Part shown: positions 22,034-33,625 of the stretch, piece by piece
Layout of the letters: each line of letters opens with the position of its first letter
How positions within the stretch are numbered: position 1 is the stretch's first letter
Assembly: GCA_021234155.1 (NCBI GenBank)
Contig: JAJEKV010000001.1
Location: 579,736 to 643,735, forward strand
Reading direction: 5' to 3'
DNA length: 64,000 nucleotides
DNA from: Isoetes taiwanensis
Lineage: Eukaryota > Streptophyta > Lycopodiopsida > Isoetales > Isoetaceae
The notes under the pieces: generated by a model
The model's database searches: none
Told to the model about the DNA's origin: nothing
What the model saw: the letters and a program-made list of their open reading frames with translations, nothing else
Program-made: the position numbers and the translations under genes

Positions 22034-25008
22034 TCTCACTTTCCCCTTTTTTTTTTTTTTTCGCGTTGAGGGCCTTAGAAAGGAAGGGCTCTTAGTGGAG
22101 GCCTTGAGGGGCCTTTCTCAACTCGTGGTCGAGGAAAAGCATTTCAGTGAGAAAAAATCTGCAGTCTGAAGGCCTCGAAAAAAGAATTTTTTTGCTTTTC
22201 ATAAATAGCCCTTAGGCCTTGCTTTTTATTTGTATTGTCACGTAGGGTCCCACTTCTCTTGATTTTATCTCTTCGGTCGAGGATCCTTGAGCGAGGAAAG
22301 GGTCATGGAAAGGCCTTCGTTGAGAAGAGACGAAAGGGTTGGTGTTGACATGCATTAGGTGGACGGTGCATTCAAGTTTCTATTATCTTCAAGTTGTACC
22401 GTGCCTTAGAACACCTCGGACCTTTTTCGATGGGTGAAGTGCGATAAAAGCGATATAATAGTTGTGATAGCTCGACCATCATAGTCTCTTCAACCATTGT
22501 AAAATACAATGTAGTGAAATAATTTATGAATAAAAATTGAGAGCGAAGGACCACTTTGTTTCACAGTGAGATAGCATTTTCATTGGTTTTAGATATGCGG
22601 CTTTACCTTCTAGACTCATTAACTAATGAAAATAGACCCGCGTAATTTTTCCTTAACATTTTTTTTCACACATTAAAGCAATGAGGCATCTTCTAAAGCA
22701 ATAATCTGCGGTTTTAAAAGTTTTTCCTCGATCCTTTTCATGTAAAATAACATGGTTCCAAAACTTTAAATTAGAATGGAATGAGACCACTTTAATTAAT
22801 CTCGCGACTTATAGAAATTTTAGCAATATCACAAAAAGGTGCCTCACGCAGCCCCTCATTATGACATCCCAAGCATCGAAATGAACATGAATACCCGCAG
22901 GGGATACCATGACTTAGTTGCCTTCAGTGAGCCACACCTTCAGTAGGCAAGAACATGGTGGAACTTCATCATCTAGAGTCCATTTTGCATTGCTAAGGAA
23001 AAGTAGTAATCAATGAAGCTTGCATTTGGAGTTATAATATGCCATTTGTGAAGAGATAGAAAATTTATCATCACGCATCTTGATTGAAAAAATAATTTCT
23101 TGAGTGCCAATCTTCATAGGTAGACCCTAATCGGATCGGCCTATTAGCATAGAGAACACTTGTGAAATAAGTTTGGTTTTGCTTTGGATATGTTATGGTA
23201 GACTACTTATTAGGGCTGTCTACCTATCGTGGATGGGAATGAAGTGAAAGTGTCCAATTTGGATGTACACTCATTTCATGTGATACAAATTTATCGGCTA
23301 TATATAACCTGATATATAGAATCCAGTCACTCACTTTTAGGATTGATTTATTTGAAAAAAATTGGAAGATATAGTTGTCTTTGCAAAAGTGGCGGAATCT
23401 ATATGTATCCTCTTTTGAGGTGCTTTGTGATTGCAGGAAGCTTGATGGATAGTCGTGTGAGATTGATTTCATATATTTCGGAGGAGGATTTTCCTCACGA
23501 TAGTTGAGGTTATACCGATTGACATTCATCAGGGCTTCCACGCATTCTGAGAAAAATTGTTGCATACATAGGAGTTTGGGCACGTGTTTTGTATATACGA
23601 GCTTCATAATATGTGGGTTAGGAACTAAGAGAATAGCATTTTCTTGCCCTTATGGGCCCAGGTACATGCACTCTCTTATGGCTGACAACTAAAATGCAGC
23701 CAACTTAGCCCCATAGGTTTGTACATTCAATTGTAATTATTTCCTTTTTTTATAATGTTATCCTAGCGCCCTTTGTAATGATGCAGTAGCAGGATTTTTT
23801 AACAATAATTCTAACTGTTGTATGCTTCTTGTAGTTACTTATGTAAACATATTCTTTTGATGTAGGGCTATTTGCACTTTTGTCTTGTTTTCTTAAGCTC
23901 ATAGCGTCAGTGAACTGATTTCTAGTTCAACGATTCATGTAGGTGCATTCCCATCCATTTTGGAGTGAAAAATTAATACGCTAATAGTAATCCCTTTATG
24001 TAAGGTCATTGCATTGGTTGTTTATTATTTTATAGCAGACTGCTCTGTATCCCTTCAAGGTGTCAGAACTCTTCCAATGTGGTAAAACATTTCAACTCAT
24101 GGAAGTAATATGGATATGGGATCTTAGGTCTTCTCTGTAAAAGCAGGAATATGACATTGAGTTTGTTGTGTTTTGATATGCACAGAATCCATTTTAACTT
24201 GTGCTCACATCTTTGCCATTCTTTTAAGATTTTAGTACTTATTCAGGACTATTGTATTAAGAAGCATAAATTCTAGGATTGGCCAAAGCCAAACATATCA
24301 ACCATAACCAGATTGATCCATATCTTTGTTGCAAGGAATTTGGCTAGAATAATGCAAAACATTGTATTATCAAGTTTCTTTTTGATATATGAACTCCACC
24401 TATCAGGTTCCTTCAGCTTTCAAGATTCTGTAATCATATTAGGCATCTATGGATAAATTTATATGATGGATATATGCAGCAAATACGTTCGCTATGCTGC
24501 AAAAAACTGCACACATTTATAAAGTAGGTTGTTTTAAATCTTGTGCACGCATGTATAATTTGGCTTTGGCAGTGTATGTAGGTTTGTTGGTGTCCATAAC
24601 CACTTACTAATGGCTAGTTCAATGCCATTGAAATATCCGGATTTTGTTGCCAATAGTGGAAGACCAATTGAAGATGATGATGTACATGACTATAAATGAT
24701 AAACAAGTGTATGGTGAAACTCGTATCAGATTCTAAAGTTTGATTGCATCAACGGATCTCTTTTTATTATAACTGACCATGCCTTCTAGAATTTTACTCA
24801 TGATGAGATGGATGGAAAGAATATATTAAAGGCCTGAAGATTCATATGTCATGCTAAAGATGAAGAAGAGATTGAAAAGTTTTGAAAGTACACACATGTC
24901 CTATTTCAACGAATGAGTTCCAATTAGCCACGCTAGTTGTAAATGATAGAACAATGAATACCAAGAAGACAACACGTGAAAAATGAGAATCTATTCATTG
25001 CCTTTGGC
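22034..25008. other. Unassigned sequence
   Basis: No gene, RNA or strong repeat was recognised. A T-run lies at about 22044-22060. A 127-residue minus-strand frame (23224-23607) has no match I can name. From 23.7 kb on the DNA is AT-rich with frequent stops in all frames. Confidence 0.4.
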
Positions 25009-25104
25009 ATTGTTTCTAGGAATTTTTTTTTTTTTTTGAAGAACTGTATCATCAATATATTAAAAGAAGAAGCTAATTGGAGCTAATTGTTTCTAGGAAT
25101 TTTT
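25009..25104 (-). mobile_element. Tiny 5'-truncated poly(A) retroelement insert with 19-bp target duplication
   Basis: ATTGTTTCTAGGAATTTTT occurs at 25009-25027 and again at 25086-25104. Between them lie a T-run (to 25038; poly(A) on the minus strand) and about 47 bp. This is the signature of target-primed reverse transcription by a LINE or SINE that stopped very early. On the minus strand the insert reads TTAATATATTGATGATAC before the poly(A), similar in style to plant LINE 3' ends. Confidence 0.8.
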
Positions 25105-26229
25105 ATCTATGACCCAAACACTACTATTTAGCACGCTACTTATATCTAATTCTAAATTTTTGGTAGCCCTAACAGTTGTAGTAGTAGTAGACAAGGTTGT
25201 ATTGTTAAATCATGCACAAAATTGCAAAACCTCTAGGACTTAATGCAACAATAAATCAAAAGCTTTAGTAGCTAGGCCACGATGCTTTAAAAAGTAATTG
25301 GGATCACTTTCAAGCATTGACATGGCTCTAATAATTTTCTTAAACTACTCAATAGTGGCTTGTCTTGCTCAAGATAAAAGGTAACAAAACATCTCACATA
25401 ATTTGAACTTCAACAATTTAGATTTGGTGGATAACACCGTTATTATATTTGATCGAGCATTGTCTATATAACAATTTAACGACAATTTAAGTGATGATAG
25501 AATACAATGATTAAGGTAGATGATTCGGGAAGTTGCATCGGTACATGATAAATGCAACTTAGCCGTATGATTAATAAAGAGAGCAAGTCATATTTCAGAA
25601 TAATGCAGCAAGTGTGAAATAACGTAGTTAACCCTTTCAAGTACCATCTAACACAGTGCAGAAACTTCTTAGAGTTATATGTAGAGAACTTTAAGGATTC
25701 TTGAAGGCGTGATGGCTGCTTAGATATGATCTAACAAGTATCGCGCTGCATAGGAGCTCATACGAGGGAAGAAGTTGCATTCTTTTAGAAGGAATACAAG
25801 GCAAAACTATAGGACCATAGAATAGAATAGAATAGAATAGAATAGCACAAAACGTTGTAAAAACACAACTTAAACAAAACTACAAAAAATTTGACAGGTC
25901 TTGCCACAATTAAGTTTGATCATAACATAATGATCACGATTAAGCTAGATTGTAAAAATACAACTCATATTAAAGAAACTACAAATAAATCTTGTATAAA
26001 AATGCTTGATCACGTCCATGCATCTCCATATCAAGAGACTTATCGGGGGCACCACATACTTTCCAATAAGTAAAACAAGCATCGATTTAAGCCAAATATC
26101 ATGTCTAAAATTTTTGCGAGCCCCCTCCCCTTTTTAGCACCACGAATGGCATATGCATTTTTAGCTTGTTTTTGAGGTAAGCGAAGGCCCTATGCACCTT
26201 GAGATGAAACAACTAGATAACGAGACGCA
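25105..26229. other. Unassigned AT-rich sequence with an (AATAG)n run
   Basis: No gene was recognised. 25817-25845 is a clean AATAG microsatellite, the reverse complement of the ATTCT tails at 5.5 and 61.9 kb. The flank does not resemble the 3' end found at those two sites, so I cannot call it a LINE tail. Confidence 0.5.
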
Positions 26230-28030
26230 ATCTTATATTATAATGTTATAAGCGTAAGTATGTCATGAATGAAACCTAATTTGGATGGTTGAGATTATGG
26301 AGATTGCGTGGTCGAGATTTATACGCCGACTTCCCACCGCGTAGTCAGCTTTGATCTCTTAGAGGAAGGAAAAAGGAAAGAAGGGAGGACAAAGGAAAAT
26401 GAAGGATAAAAAGGCCGCGAGGAAAAGGGGAAGAGAAAGGGAAAAGAAGGAAAATGACATGGGAAAAGGAAGAAAAATTGAGAAAAAAAATAAGAAATAT
26501 GGGAGAAAAAGGATAAAATAAGATAAAAGAAAAGGGGGAGGAGGGAAAAGGAAGGGAAAAAAGAACTAGCGAAAAAAGATGAAGGGAGTGAGGAAAGGAG
26601 AAGGAAGAAAAAGGAAAAGAAAAAAAAATGGTGGAGAGCGAAAAAAGACATGGGAGAAAATAAAAGGAAAGGAAAAAGCGAAAAAAGAGGTAGAAAGGAA
26701 GGAAGAAACTACGAGAGAAGCGAGAGAGGAAAATGGAAAGAAGAGGAAGAAGCGAAGGGAAAATTTTGAAAAGAGGAAAGAAGGTGAGGAAAAAGAAAAA
26801 AAGAAAGGGAAAAAGGGCATGGAAAGGGAAAGGGGATAGGGAAATGGAAAATGGAAAGTAGGAAAAAGGGGAAGAGAGGGTGGAAAGGAGGAAAATGGAG
26901 CGTAGAAAAGGTGAGGAAAAGAGATGGAAAAGATATGGAAAAATAAAAATAGAAAAATGGAAAAGGTGGGAAAGGAAGGAAAAAGGACACATGGAAAGGA
27001 AGGGATGAAAAAGGAAGGCAAAGGAAAAAGGAAAAAAGGGAAGCGGGAGGAAAAGGAAGGAAAAAAGGAGTCTTGAGAAAAAGGGAGAGGAAAGAGGAAG
27101 ACACTTGAGAAAATGGAAGAGGCAAATGGTGAGAAGGAAAAGCGAGGAAAATGAGCATGGAAAATGAAAAAGAAAAAAGAAAAAGGGAATAAGGAAGAAA
27201 AAAGAGGAAAAGGGAAGAGATGAGGAAAGGAGGAAAATGGACAAATAAAAAAGAAGTGGGAAAAAAAGTTGGAAAAAGGCAAGGGAAAATGGAAAGGGAA
27301 AAAGAAAAGGAGAAAGAGACGAAGGAAATGGGAAAAAGAGCCGCGGGAAAAAGGGAAAGGGTAGAGAAAGGATAAAAAAAGGAAGGAAAAATGGAGATGG
27401 AGGGGAGGAAGGGAAAAGTAAAAGGAGTAAGGAGAGAGAAATGGGAAAGCAGGAGAACATGGGATAAGAGGAAGAAGGGTGGGGAAGGAAGAAAAGGGGC
27501 ACATAGAAAAGATGGAAAAAAAAGAAAAACAAAAAAAGAGGCATGGGAAAAGGAAAGGAAAAGGGGAAGAAAGAGAAAAGGAAGAAGGAAAGGGAAAAGA
27601 GAAAAGAACCTGAGGAAAATTAGGAAGAAAGGAAAAGGCCCCGAAAAGGAAAGGAAAAAGTCCATTGAAAAAAAGGAAAGGAAAAAGCGGAAAGAAGAAG
27701 AAGGGAATGGAAAGGGAGGAGAAGGAGTTAAAAAAAAAAGGGAAAAAAAGGAGAGGGAAAAAGAAAGGCGTGTAGGGAAAAATAGGAATAAGGAAAAGGA
27801 AAAAGAAAGAGTAAGAGAATGATGAAATAAGGAAACATGGGATAGAGCAGAGACAACCCGGAAAAGGAAGGGTCTTGAATATACAAAAACCCTATTATAG
27901 CCCATTAATCTTTGGGAACTTAGTTCTGTCCCCATTATATTTATGAAAAGATGCAGGAATGAATATATTTTTAGATACACCGCAGGTTCCCAACTTATGC
28001 CCGAAAGCAATCTTTGGAGTACCATTATAG
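26230..28030 (-). mobile_element. PolyPy element, copy 4
   Basis: On the minus strand the head (TATAATGGTACTCCAAAG, then TTTCGGGCATAAG) starts near 28030. The pyrimidine body runs from about 27830 to 26360. The tail includes TCTCAACCATCCAAATTAGG and ends TATAACATTATAATATAAG, then AT, at 26230. The pre-body region carries CATAAATATAATGG and CTCTATCCCATGTTTCC, nearly the same as copy 8 at 62.7 kb. Frames of 399 and 438 residues on the minus strand are Phe/Ser/Leu/Pro composition artefacts. Confidence 0.8.
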
Positions 28031-28499
28031 TAAATTATATTCGTATCAATGCATTATGAACAACTTTATGTTTCTTCATTTTAGATGTAAACTGTTGTTT
28101 TGTCACTGAAAAGGTGCGGATCAAAGGCCAAGATCACCTGATGTCAGCCTTTATCTAAAAAATTATGTTGGTAGCTTTTGTACTACATCTTCATCAAAGA
28201 GAATGAGAGATAAGTTCTCAACAATAGACTTAATTGATTGGAATTGGAGTAATCCTAGATATTCTAAATGTCTTAATAATCATGATCTAACCTTTGGAAT
28301 ACCACTTTTGAAGTCACCCATTATGTGCAAGAATGAGATCTAACTTTCCATTAAGCAATCTATATATAAGCATAAATAACTATCCACAAACAAGTTTGAA
28401 AAGAAAGTATAAACTAGTATTTGGAAACACATATAAATGTATGAACAAAATATTTTTTGTCCCATAATATTTTATTAGAAAACTTCCAACACGTGCAAT
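26640..28499 (-). repeat. Inverted segmental duplication, left arm (partner 62132-64000)
   Basis: The reverse complement of this arm matches 62132-64000 throughout. It covers about 450 bp of ordinary AT-rich sequence (28031-28499) plus the PolyPy head and body. Homology stops at ACGTGCAAT (28499), matching ATTGCACGT at 62132. The other end is open because the right arm runs off the window. Confidence 0.9.
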
Positions 28500-29444
28500 C
28501 AAGGGTTAAATTTGAAGGTTGCAGTACCATTCTAGAGCCCTTCAGCCATGCAGAGAACGGCACTTCATTTTATAGCCATGCAAAAGAATGGCAACATAAA
28601 AAGTGCCATTCAAACCGAAATGCAGAAAATAATATATTCAATAGAATGGCTATCATTTTTAATAAATTTTAATTTTATGCACATTATTATATAATATTTT
28701 ATTCTAATTATTTATATATGTATTTTTGTACAAATATCATATATCATATAATTGTATGTATAATGTGTTAATGCAGTACAAATATTCTCTAACTAACTAT
28801 ATTATTAAATAAATTTTGGATAAAAAGATATGAAGAAAAGGAAGCGTCTATTAACATACACTTGAGACCTTGATGTTTTTGTCATTACTCGGCACCTAGA
28901 TATGTAGATCTTGATTATGAATTACTTTTCCTAATTGGATGGACCAAAAGCAACGTCATGCTTTGCCATTGTAACTTTTAATATGAATATATAGGTCATT
29001 CGATAAGCAAATTTATGTTTTGGTTATTGATTTATGCAGTTAATTTGTTAATTTATTGTATTGAATGGCAACCAAAAATTTACCATGTGGCGAATGCTTA
29101 GCGTTAAAAGCGCCCTTCAAAGCCCAGAAGGCAAGTTTTGGAAGTGCCCTTCAAAAACGGAAGAGCGCCATGCAAGTTTAACCCACAGTTTACAACTATG
29201 AGTCGATTCTTTGACAAATATACAAAGTTGCTACCAAAATGTCTTGGTGACTATTAATAAGAAAGTGGATGCAATATTAGTTTTTCAACAAGAGAAACAA
29301 ACTCTTCAAGATACATTGCCTGCAAAAATTCAGGTTTGTAATGGTGACCCGAACTCAATGCATCCTCAAAGTAAAATCACGCCTTAGTTGTAAAATTTTT
29401 TTCGGACAAAATTGGATACTTTGAAAACCAAAGGAACAACAATT
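28500..29444. other. Unassigned AT-rich sequence
   Basis: No gene was recognised. The sequence is AT-rich, with GAATGGC/GCCATTC words that recur at 28560-28650 and about 29065. Confidence 0.4.
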
Positions 29445-29736
29445 TCAAGTCTTCAGAACACGCATTAAACATTGAAGGATCGAATTGATACATGCACAAA
29501 CCTCATTGAGTACCATTAGGCTGATATTTTTTAGTGCATATCGCCGATCTTGCTTGATACTCACTACTTTTTGAAGAAGCTTAATATCGATATGATCAGT
29601 GGTTGAAAAACACCTTGCATGCCTCCCCAAACACATGCCATTTTTCCATACATGTCAACAAGCGGGTTGAATATAATGGTAACATGTTGAAATCTAGCTC
29701 TCAAAATGTAAGCATGAAGAAATTTGCCTTCAAGTA
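29445..29736 (-). pseudogene. PPR-protein remnant interrupted by a LINE
   Basis: Read on the minus strand from 29736, LEGKFLHAYILRARF is followed by NPLVDMYGKM and a decayed GVFQ segment. This fits plant PLS-type pentatricopeptide repeats, whose consensus is EEGKxhHAxIhRxGF...NALVDMYxKCG...AxxVF. After that (29560-29445) only NACSED-like text suggests a further repeat. Joining across the LINE's target repeat gives PLLEGKF at 32942/29736, so the PPR frame looks continuous over the insertion point, although a stop lies just before it. PPR proteins bind organelle RNA for editing and processing. This copy is clearly non-functional; further repeats upstream of 32942 were not recognised. Confidence 0.6.
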
Positions 29737-32700
29737 TTTTTTTTTTTTTTTTTGGTGAGCGTGGACCTTTATTACTCAAAAAGAATACAAAGAGTACATG
29801 GGGGACTCCTTGACCCGGTGGAAGATATCCACTAGACAACACTACCTACATACACTTAACATAGAAGCGGGAGAATCTGATCACCACGAGCACAAACATT
29901 TTGCTATGGTAGGTGAATCTGAGAAGACATTGCTCTGAATGGCGCTTTTGATGTCATCCTTCAGGAAGAAGAACATTTATGCGTCTTCACAATGCATTCT
30001 GGGCATCGTTAAGCACTTGGCGATATCGAAAAGAGCATCCCATGAAGATGAGGAGATTTACGTCTCTTCGGATGGACCGGATGATCAAGCGGATGCTAAG
30101 TGGAAAGCCCTCTTCCAGCTGTCCCGAGAACTAGGATAGGCCCGACAATAGGACACTGTGACTATTCAAGTCACAATGGAAAAGACTCGAAAGCCGCGCG
30201 GCGAATTCGAACATTGTGACCTGAAAGCGATGCTCAATTGTCTCATCCTCTATTATTACCAAGAGGCGGATCCGCGAGAGACTTACGGACCCGAAATTGA
30301 TGAACAACTTGATGTTTACACTTGCGCATCTATAGGTGATCTGCCACCATAAAATGGATAGCTTAGGATAAACAATTTATCCCATACCCATCGCCCAGGC
30401 CTTTCACGATGAGGCTCCGGAGATAACTAAAGGCCACTTTGCCTTTAGTGATGGAGGCAACACCTCGGGGATTGAAGCGGGACCATACATCGAAGTGCGG
30501 ATGCTCCTCCTTAACCTTTGCCATGAACCACGGTGGGGAGCCGCGTCTTGTGGGTGTGGAGGGAAGTCTTGCTCTACTTTTCCCAAATGCTCGGTCCCAG
30601 CGAAAGGAGAGGAACTTCAATTTGAACTCATTCTCGTCAACAATCTTGTCATTATACCATGCAGAATCGTGAGCACACAACACTTTCGCCCTTGAAGCGT
30701 TGCGTTAATGGATGAATGAGAAGAGACGGGGACAATGCATAGCCCGTCACCCAAAGGGATCCACCAACAATGAGTATTAGGATCACATTGTGGGCCATTG
30801 GATGGAAGGCTGAAACAAAGTCTTGCCTGATCTCCCCAGCGTGTAACCCAGCAAGGAAAGAGATACATTAGGATAATGGAAAAGTGGATAGAATAATGCC
30901 CATGGGAGAGGCTTAATAGATGGAAGCCAAAGAAATACCTCTGTAAAATTTGGTGAATAGAGGCAGAACACGGAGAATTGTAGGCGTGTGAGAATCCAGC
31001 CACCACGCTTGTGAACTTAAGTCAGCACCTTGCTCACGGAGAAGAAAGTAGATCATCTGACCCCCACAAAGTTTAGGCATAATGCGCCCCGTCCAACTAA
31101 CTTTAACATCGGCTCCTTCTTAGGGTTGCCACCCGGATAAAGTTCACGGCGGTCTGAACAATGAGGCTGCATCTTTGGCTGGTGCCATAAAGATGGATGC
31201 CATGTAGACATTTGTACCACTCAGGCTGACTGCCACGGTTACCGCGACCCGGCCATGGATAACTTGGTCGTGGACCACCCGGAACAAATGCGCACCAACC
31301 CCTTAATAATGACATCCGCATCTCAGGATAGAGAGGTGTATACCAAGCTGGGTCTTTAGAAGCAGTTTACTTCCCATGCGGAAGAACCTTCCCGTAGATG
31401 CAACCCGCAGGAAAGAGCGGCAGCTGGAGTCTAGGGCCTGAGGCGATACACTTTGCCACCCACAAAGATACGGAAGCCCAGAAGAGAACCAACAAGGAAA
31501 TGGCATTACGGTTCTGTTCTCCGACCATTAGAAAAACGAAAGTGTCATGCGCATCGCGATTCTGAATCTCTTGTGAACCATTATTCATGGGAAGACCATG
31601 CGGGGATGCCTTCACACGCTGCGAGAGTACGGGAAAGAATCGCCTGGCTGTAAAAAAGCAAGCGGTGCCAAAGGGCGATACGGCGAATGCTGCCGATCCA
31701 CTGAAAAATGTTGATGGTTCTCCTTGAAAAAAGCGAAGAGCGGCGAATAATGAAGTTTCATAACATCTTGTTCTTGACTGGGCACCAAAACCAAGGCGTA
31801 AAACCTTTGCTCGGGAAACTCCGATCCCGACAACGTATATGCCTTTGAAAATCGACTTCAAATTGTAAATGGGATAACCATACATTAGCCAATAGATACC
31901 CTCATATGCTGCTGCACATTATTCAAAATATCTGTGGGCAAAGCACGGCTAGCGTGGAGGAATGGACTCATTAAACTGCGCCACAAAGCTTAGAGCAAAG
32001 CTTTAGCAAAGATCTTGGCCTGCCCGAGGACAACAAAGTAATAGGCAATCACGAGAATGGAAGAGGATCCTTACATTTTGGAATAAAGGAGATGCAACGA
32101 GTTGAGGATTTTGTCAGTGCCTCTGCCTTTTAAAATCCGCAAGCATCATACACATCGCACCAAGCCAATCCCAATACTCACGGAAAAACTCCAACTGGAA
32201 TACCATCAAGACGGGACCTTGCCCTCTTGAGAGAAAATGTGGCCTCTGACTAAATCGATACGGCTGATCACCGGCCTCTAAAATGGCCCTTTGCTCATTG
32301 ACTATAGGATGAACCTTAGCAAGCAAGGCAGCAGAAAATCTGTTGAAAGGGAAGGCGTAGAGCTGATGAAGAAAATTTGAAAGTGATTATGCAAAAGCCT
32401 CTAAAACTCAATTTGGATCACGAAACAACACACCCATCTGAGTCTGCGGTGAAGAGGCATGACCAGCTTTCTTGTCTTGGCGGCTCTGGAAGAAAAACAC
32501 ATTACTTAGGTCTCCCTCCTTGAACCATTGCAACCCGGCTTTATGCGGTAAGTGCACAATTCGATTCATCTGGCGAATGCTACACAAAATTTGCTTCTCC
32601 ACATGACCATCGATGGGGAACCCAGCAGAACTGCGTACCTCAGAGTTGTCGATAAGAGCGGCTGAAGGCTCAGGTTAGCGAAGCGTTCTGACCCCGACCT

Positions 32701-32941
32701 TTGGCGAAAGACTTCCGCGGCCCGTGAGCGTCAACAATACTGCCATGCCCTTGTAATGAGAAAGAAATTGAACCACGCTGTCTCTGACTGCTACAAAATC
32801 GTCATCCTTCAAGAAAAATAATATTGACAAAATATGTCTTAGAGCGGCATACACCAGCGTATGAGCAAGAGAAATAATGTGGATTATGGTCGAGAGTACG
32901 GTATTCAACGAGGTTCTCCGCGATGAAAACACCTTCAAGTA
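29727..32941 (-). mobile_element. L1-like LINE, about 3.2 kb, inserted in the PPR remnant
   Basis: CCTTCAAGTA flanks the element at 29727-29736 and 32932-32941. Just inside the left copy is a T-run to about 29755 (poly(A) tail on the minus strand), preceded on that strand by GAGTAATAAAGG, which resembles a polyadenylation region. The interior carries LINE ORF2 motifs on the same strand. It lacks the endonuclease domain and ORF1, so it is 5'-truncated. The 10-bp flanking repeat fits a LINE target duplication. Confidence 0.8.
30363..32938 (-). pseudogene. LINE ORF2 (reverse transcriptase) remnant
   Basis: On the minus strand, KAGLQWFKEGDLSNVFFFQS (about 32550-32490) is the family's R-x-x-WL-x-EGD-x-N-T-x-FF segment ahead of the RT. 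Around 32230-32160, VFQLEFFREYWDWLG corresponds to the G-x-DG-(F/L)-x-x-EFY-x-x-FW block. DAHDTFVFL (about 31560) sits where the catalytic FADDT box is expected; here the motif reads AHDT, so the active site is lost. IVGEQ-like NRNAISLLVLFWASVSL follows, matching the helix after the catalytic box. The C-terminal part (31320-30363) has no zf-RVT cysteines that I can find. Several frameshifts separate the segments. The normal enzyme nicks DNA and copies LINE RNA at the nick. Confidence 0.7.
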
Positions 32942-33478
32942 ATGGCTATTTATAAATATACTTTGTCAACAAGGCAATCAAAGGCATCAATGTTTGCCTT
33001 CTATTTTACACATTTAGGTATCTATCGCCTTACTGTGTCAATGCTCTTCCTATATTTTCTAATTGTAGCTCACGTGATTACCTTTGAAATCCACAAGGAC
33101 CTTATTTGCTCGGTATACTAACTTCCTTCGCGAATGTAGAAAACTCCCTTTGTTGATGCGTGAAGTATTAAGCATCGATGATTCAGCGGTAAGTAAATTC
33201 ATATTACCTCTAGTCAATGGAAGCACCCATAAATTTAATGGAAGTAAAATTCATAAGATATGCGGGATAAAAAGAGAAAAAATTTTACGCTTCTTGGAAA
33301 TTACTGGTTGTTTAGTGACAGATGTGGATACCATGCACAAGCGTAATAAGCTCGTCCTTTTTACTGCGACAAATTGAGATTCTCCGGTAAAAAGCTGAAA
33401 ATTTGTTTCTAAATGTAACAACATTTGTTTACAAAAGGAATATAATCCAATTACCTGAACTCAGCAGTATTCTGAGAC
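32942..33478. other. Unassigned sequence
   Basis: A 97-residue frame (33084-33377, plus strand) matches nothing I recognise. On the minus strand, where more PPR repeats would be expected, I could not identify any. Confidence 0.35.
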
Positions 33479-33625
33479 CTCATTATAAAAATCAAACTCT
33501 TCTTCTTTCACTTCCCTTGTATAAAAATAGAACTCTATTCTGGACCTCTTACTCTTGTTATAAATCGAACTCCTCTTGTTATAAAAAGCTGAATGCCCAT
33601 AGCAGAACCCTCTATAAAAAGAGAC
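33479..33625 (+). repeat. Minisatellite with TATAAAAATCGAACTC units
   Basis: Five degenerate units of about 25-38 bp are built from CTCTTGTTATAAAAA, then TCGAACTC or a variant, then CTATTCTGGAC. The A-run length varies. All five contain TATAAA. Confidence 0.75.

Noticed and set aside
25817-25845. (AATAG)n run as a third LINE tail of the ATTCT family
   Set aside because: The sequence beside it does not resemble the shared pre-tail found at 5.45 and 61.9 kb. It could be an ordinary microsatellite.
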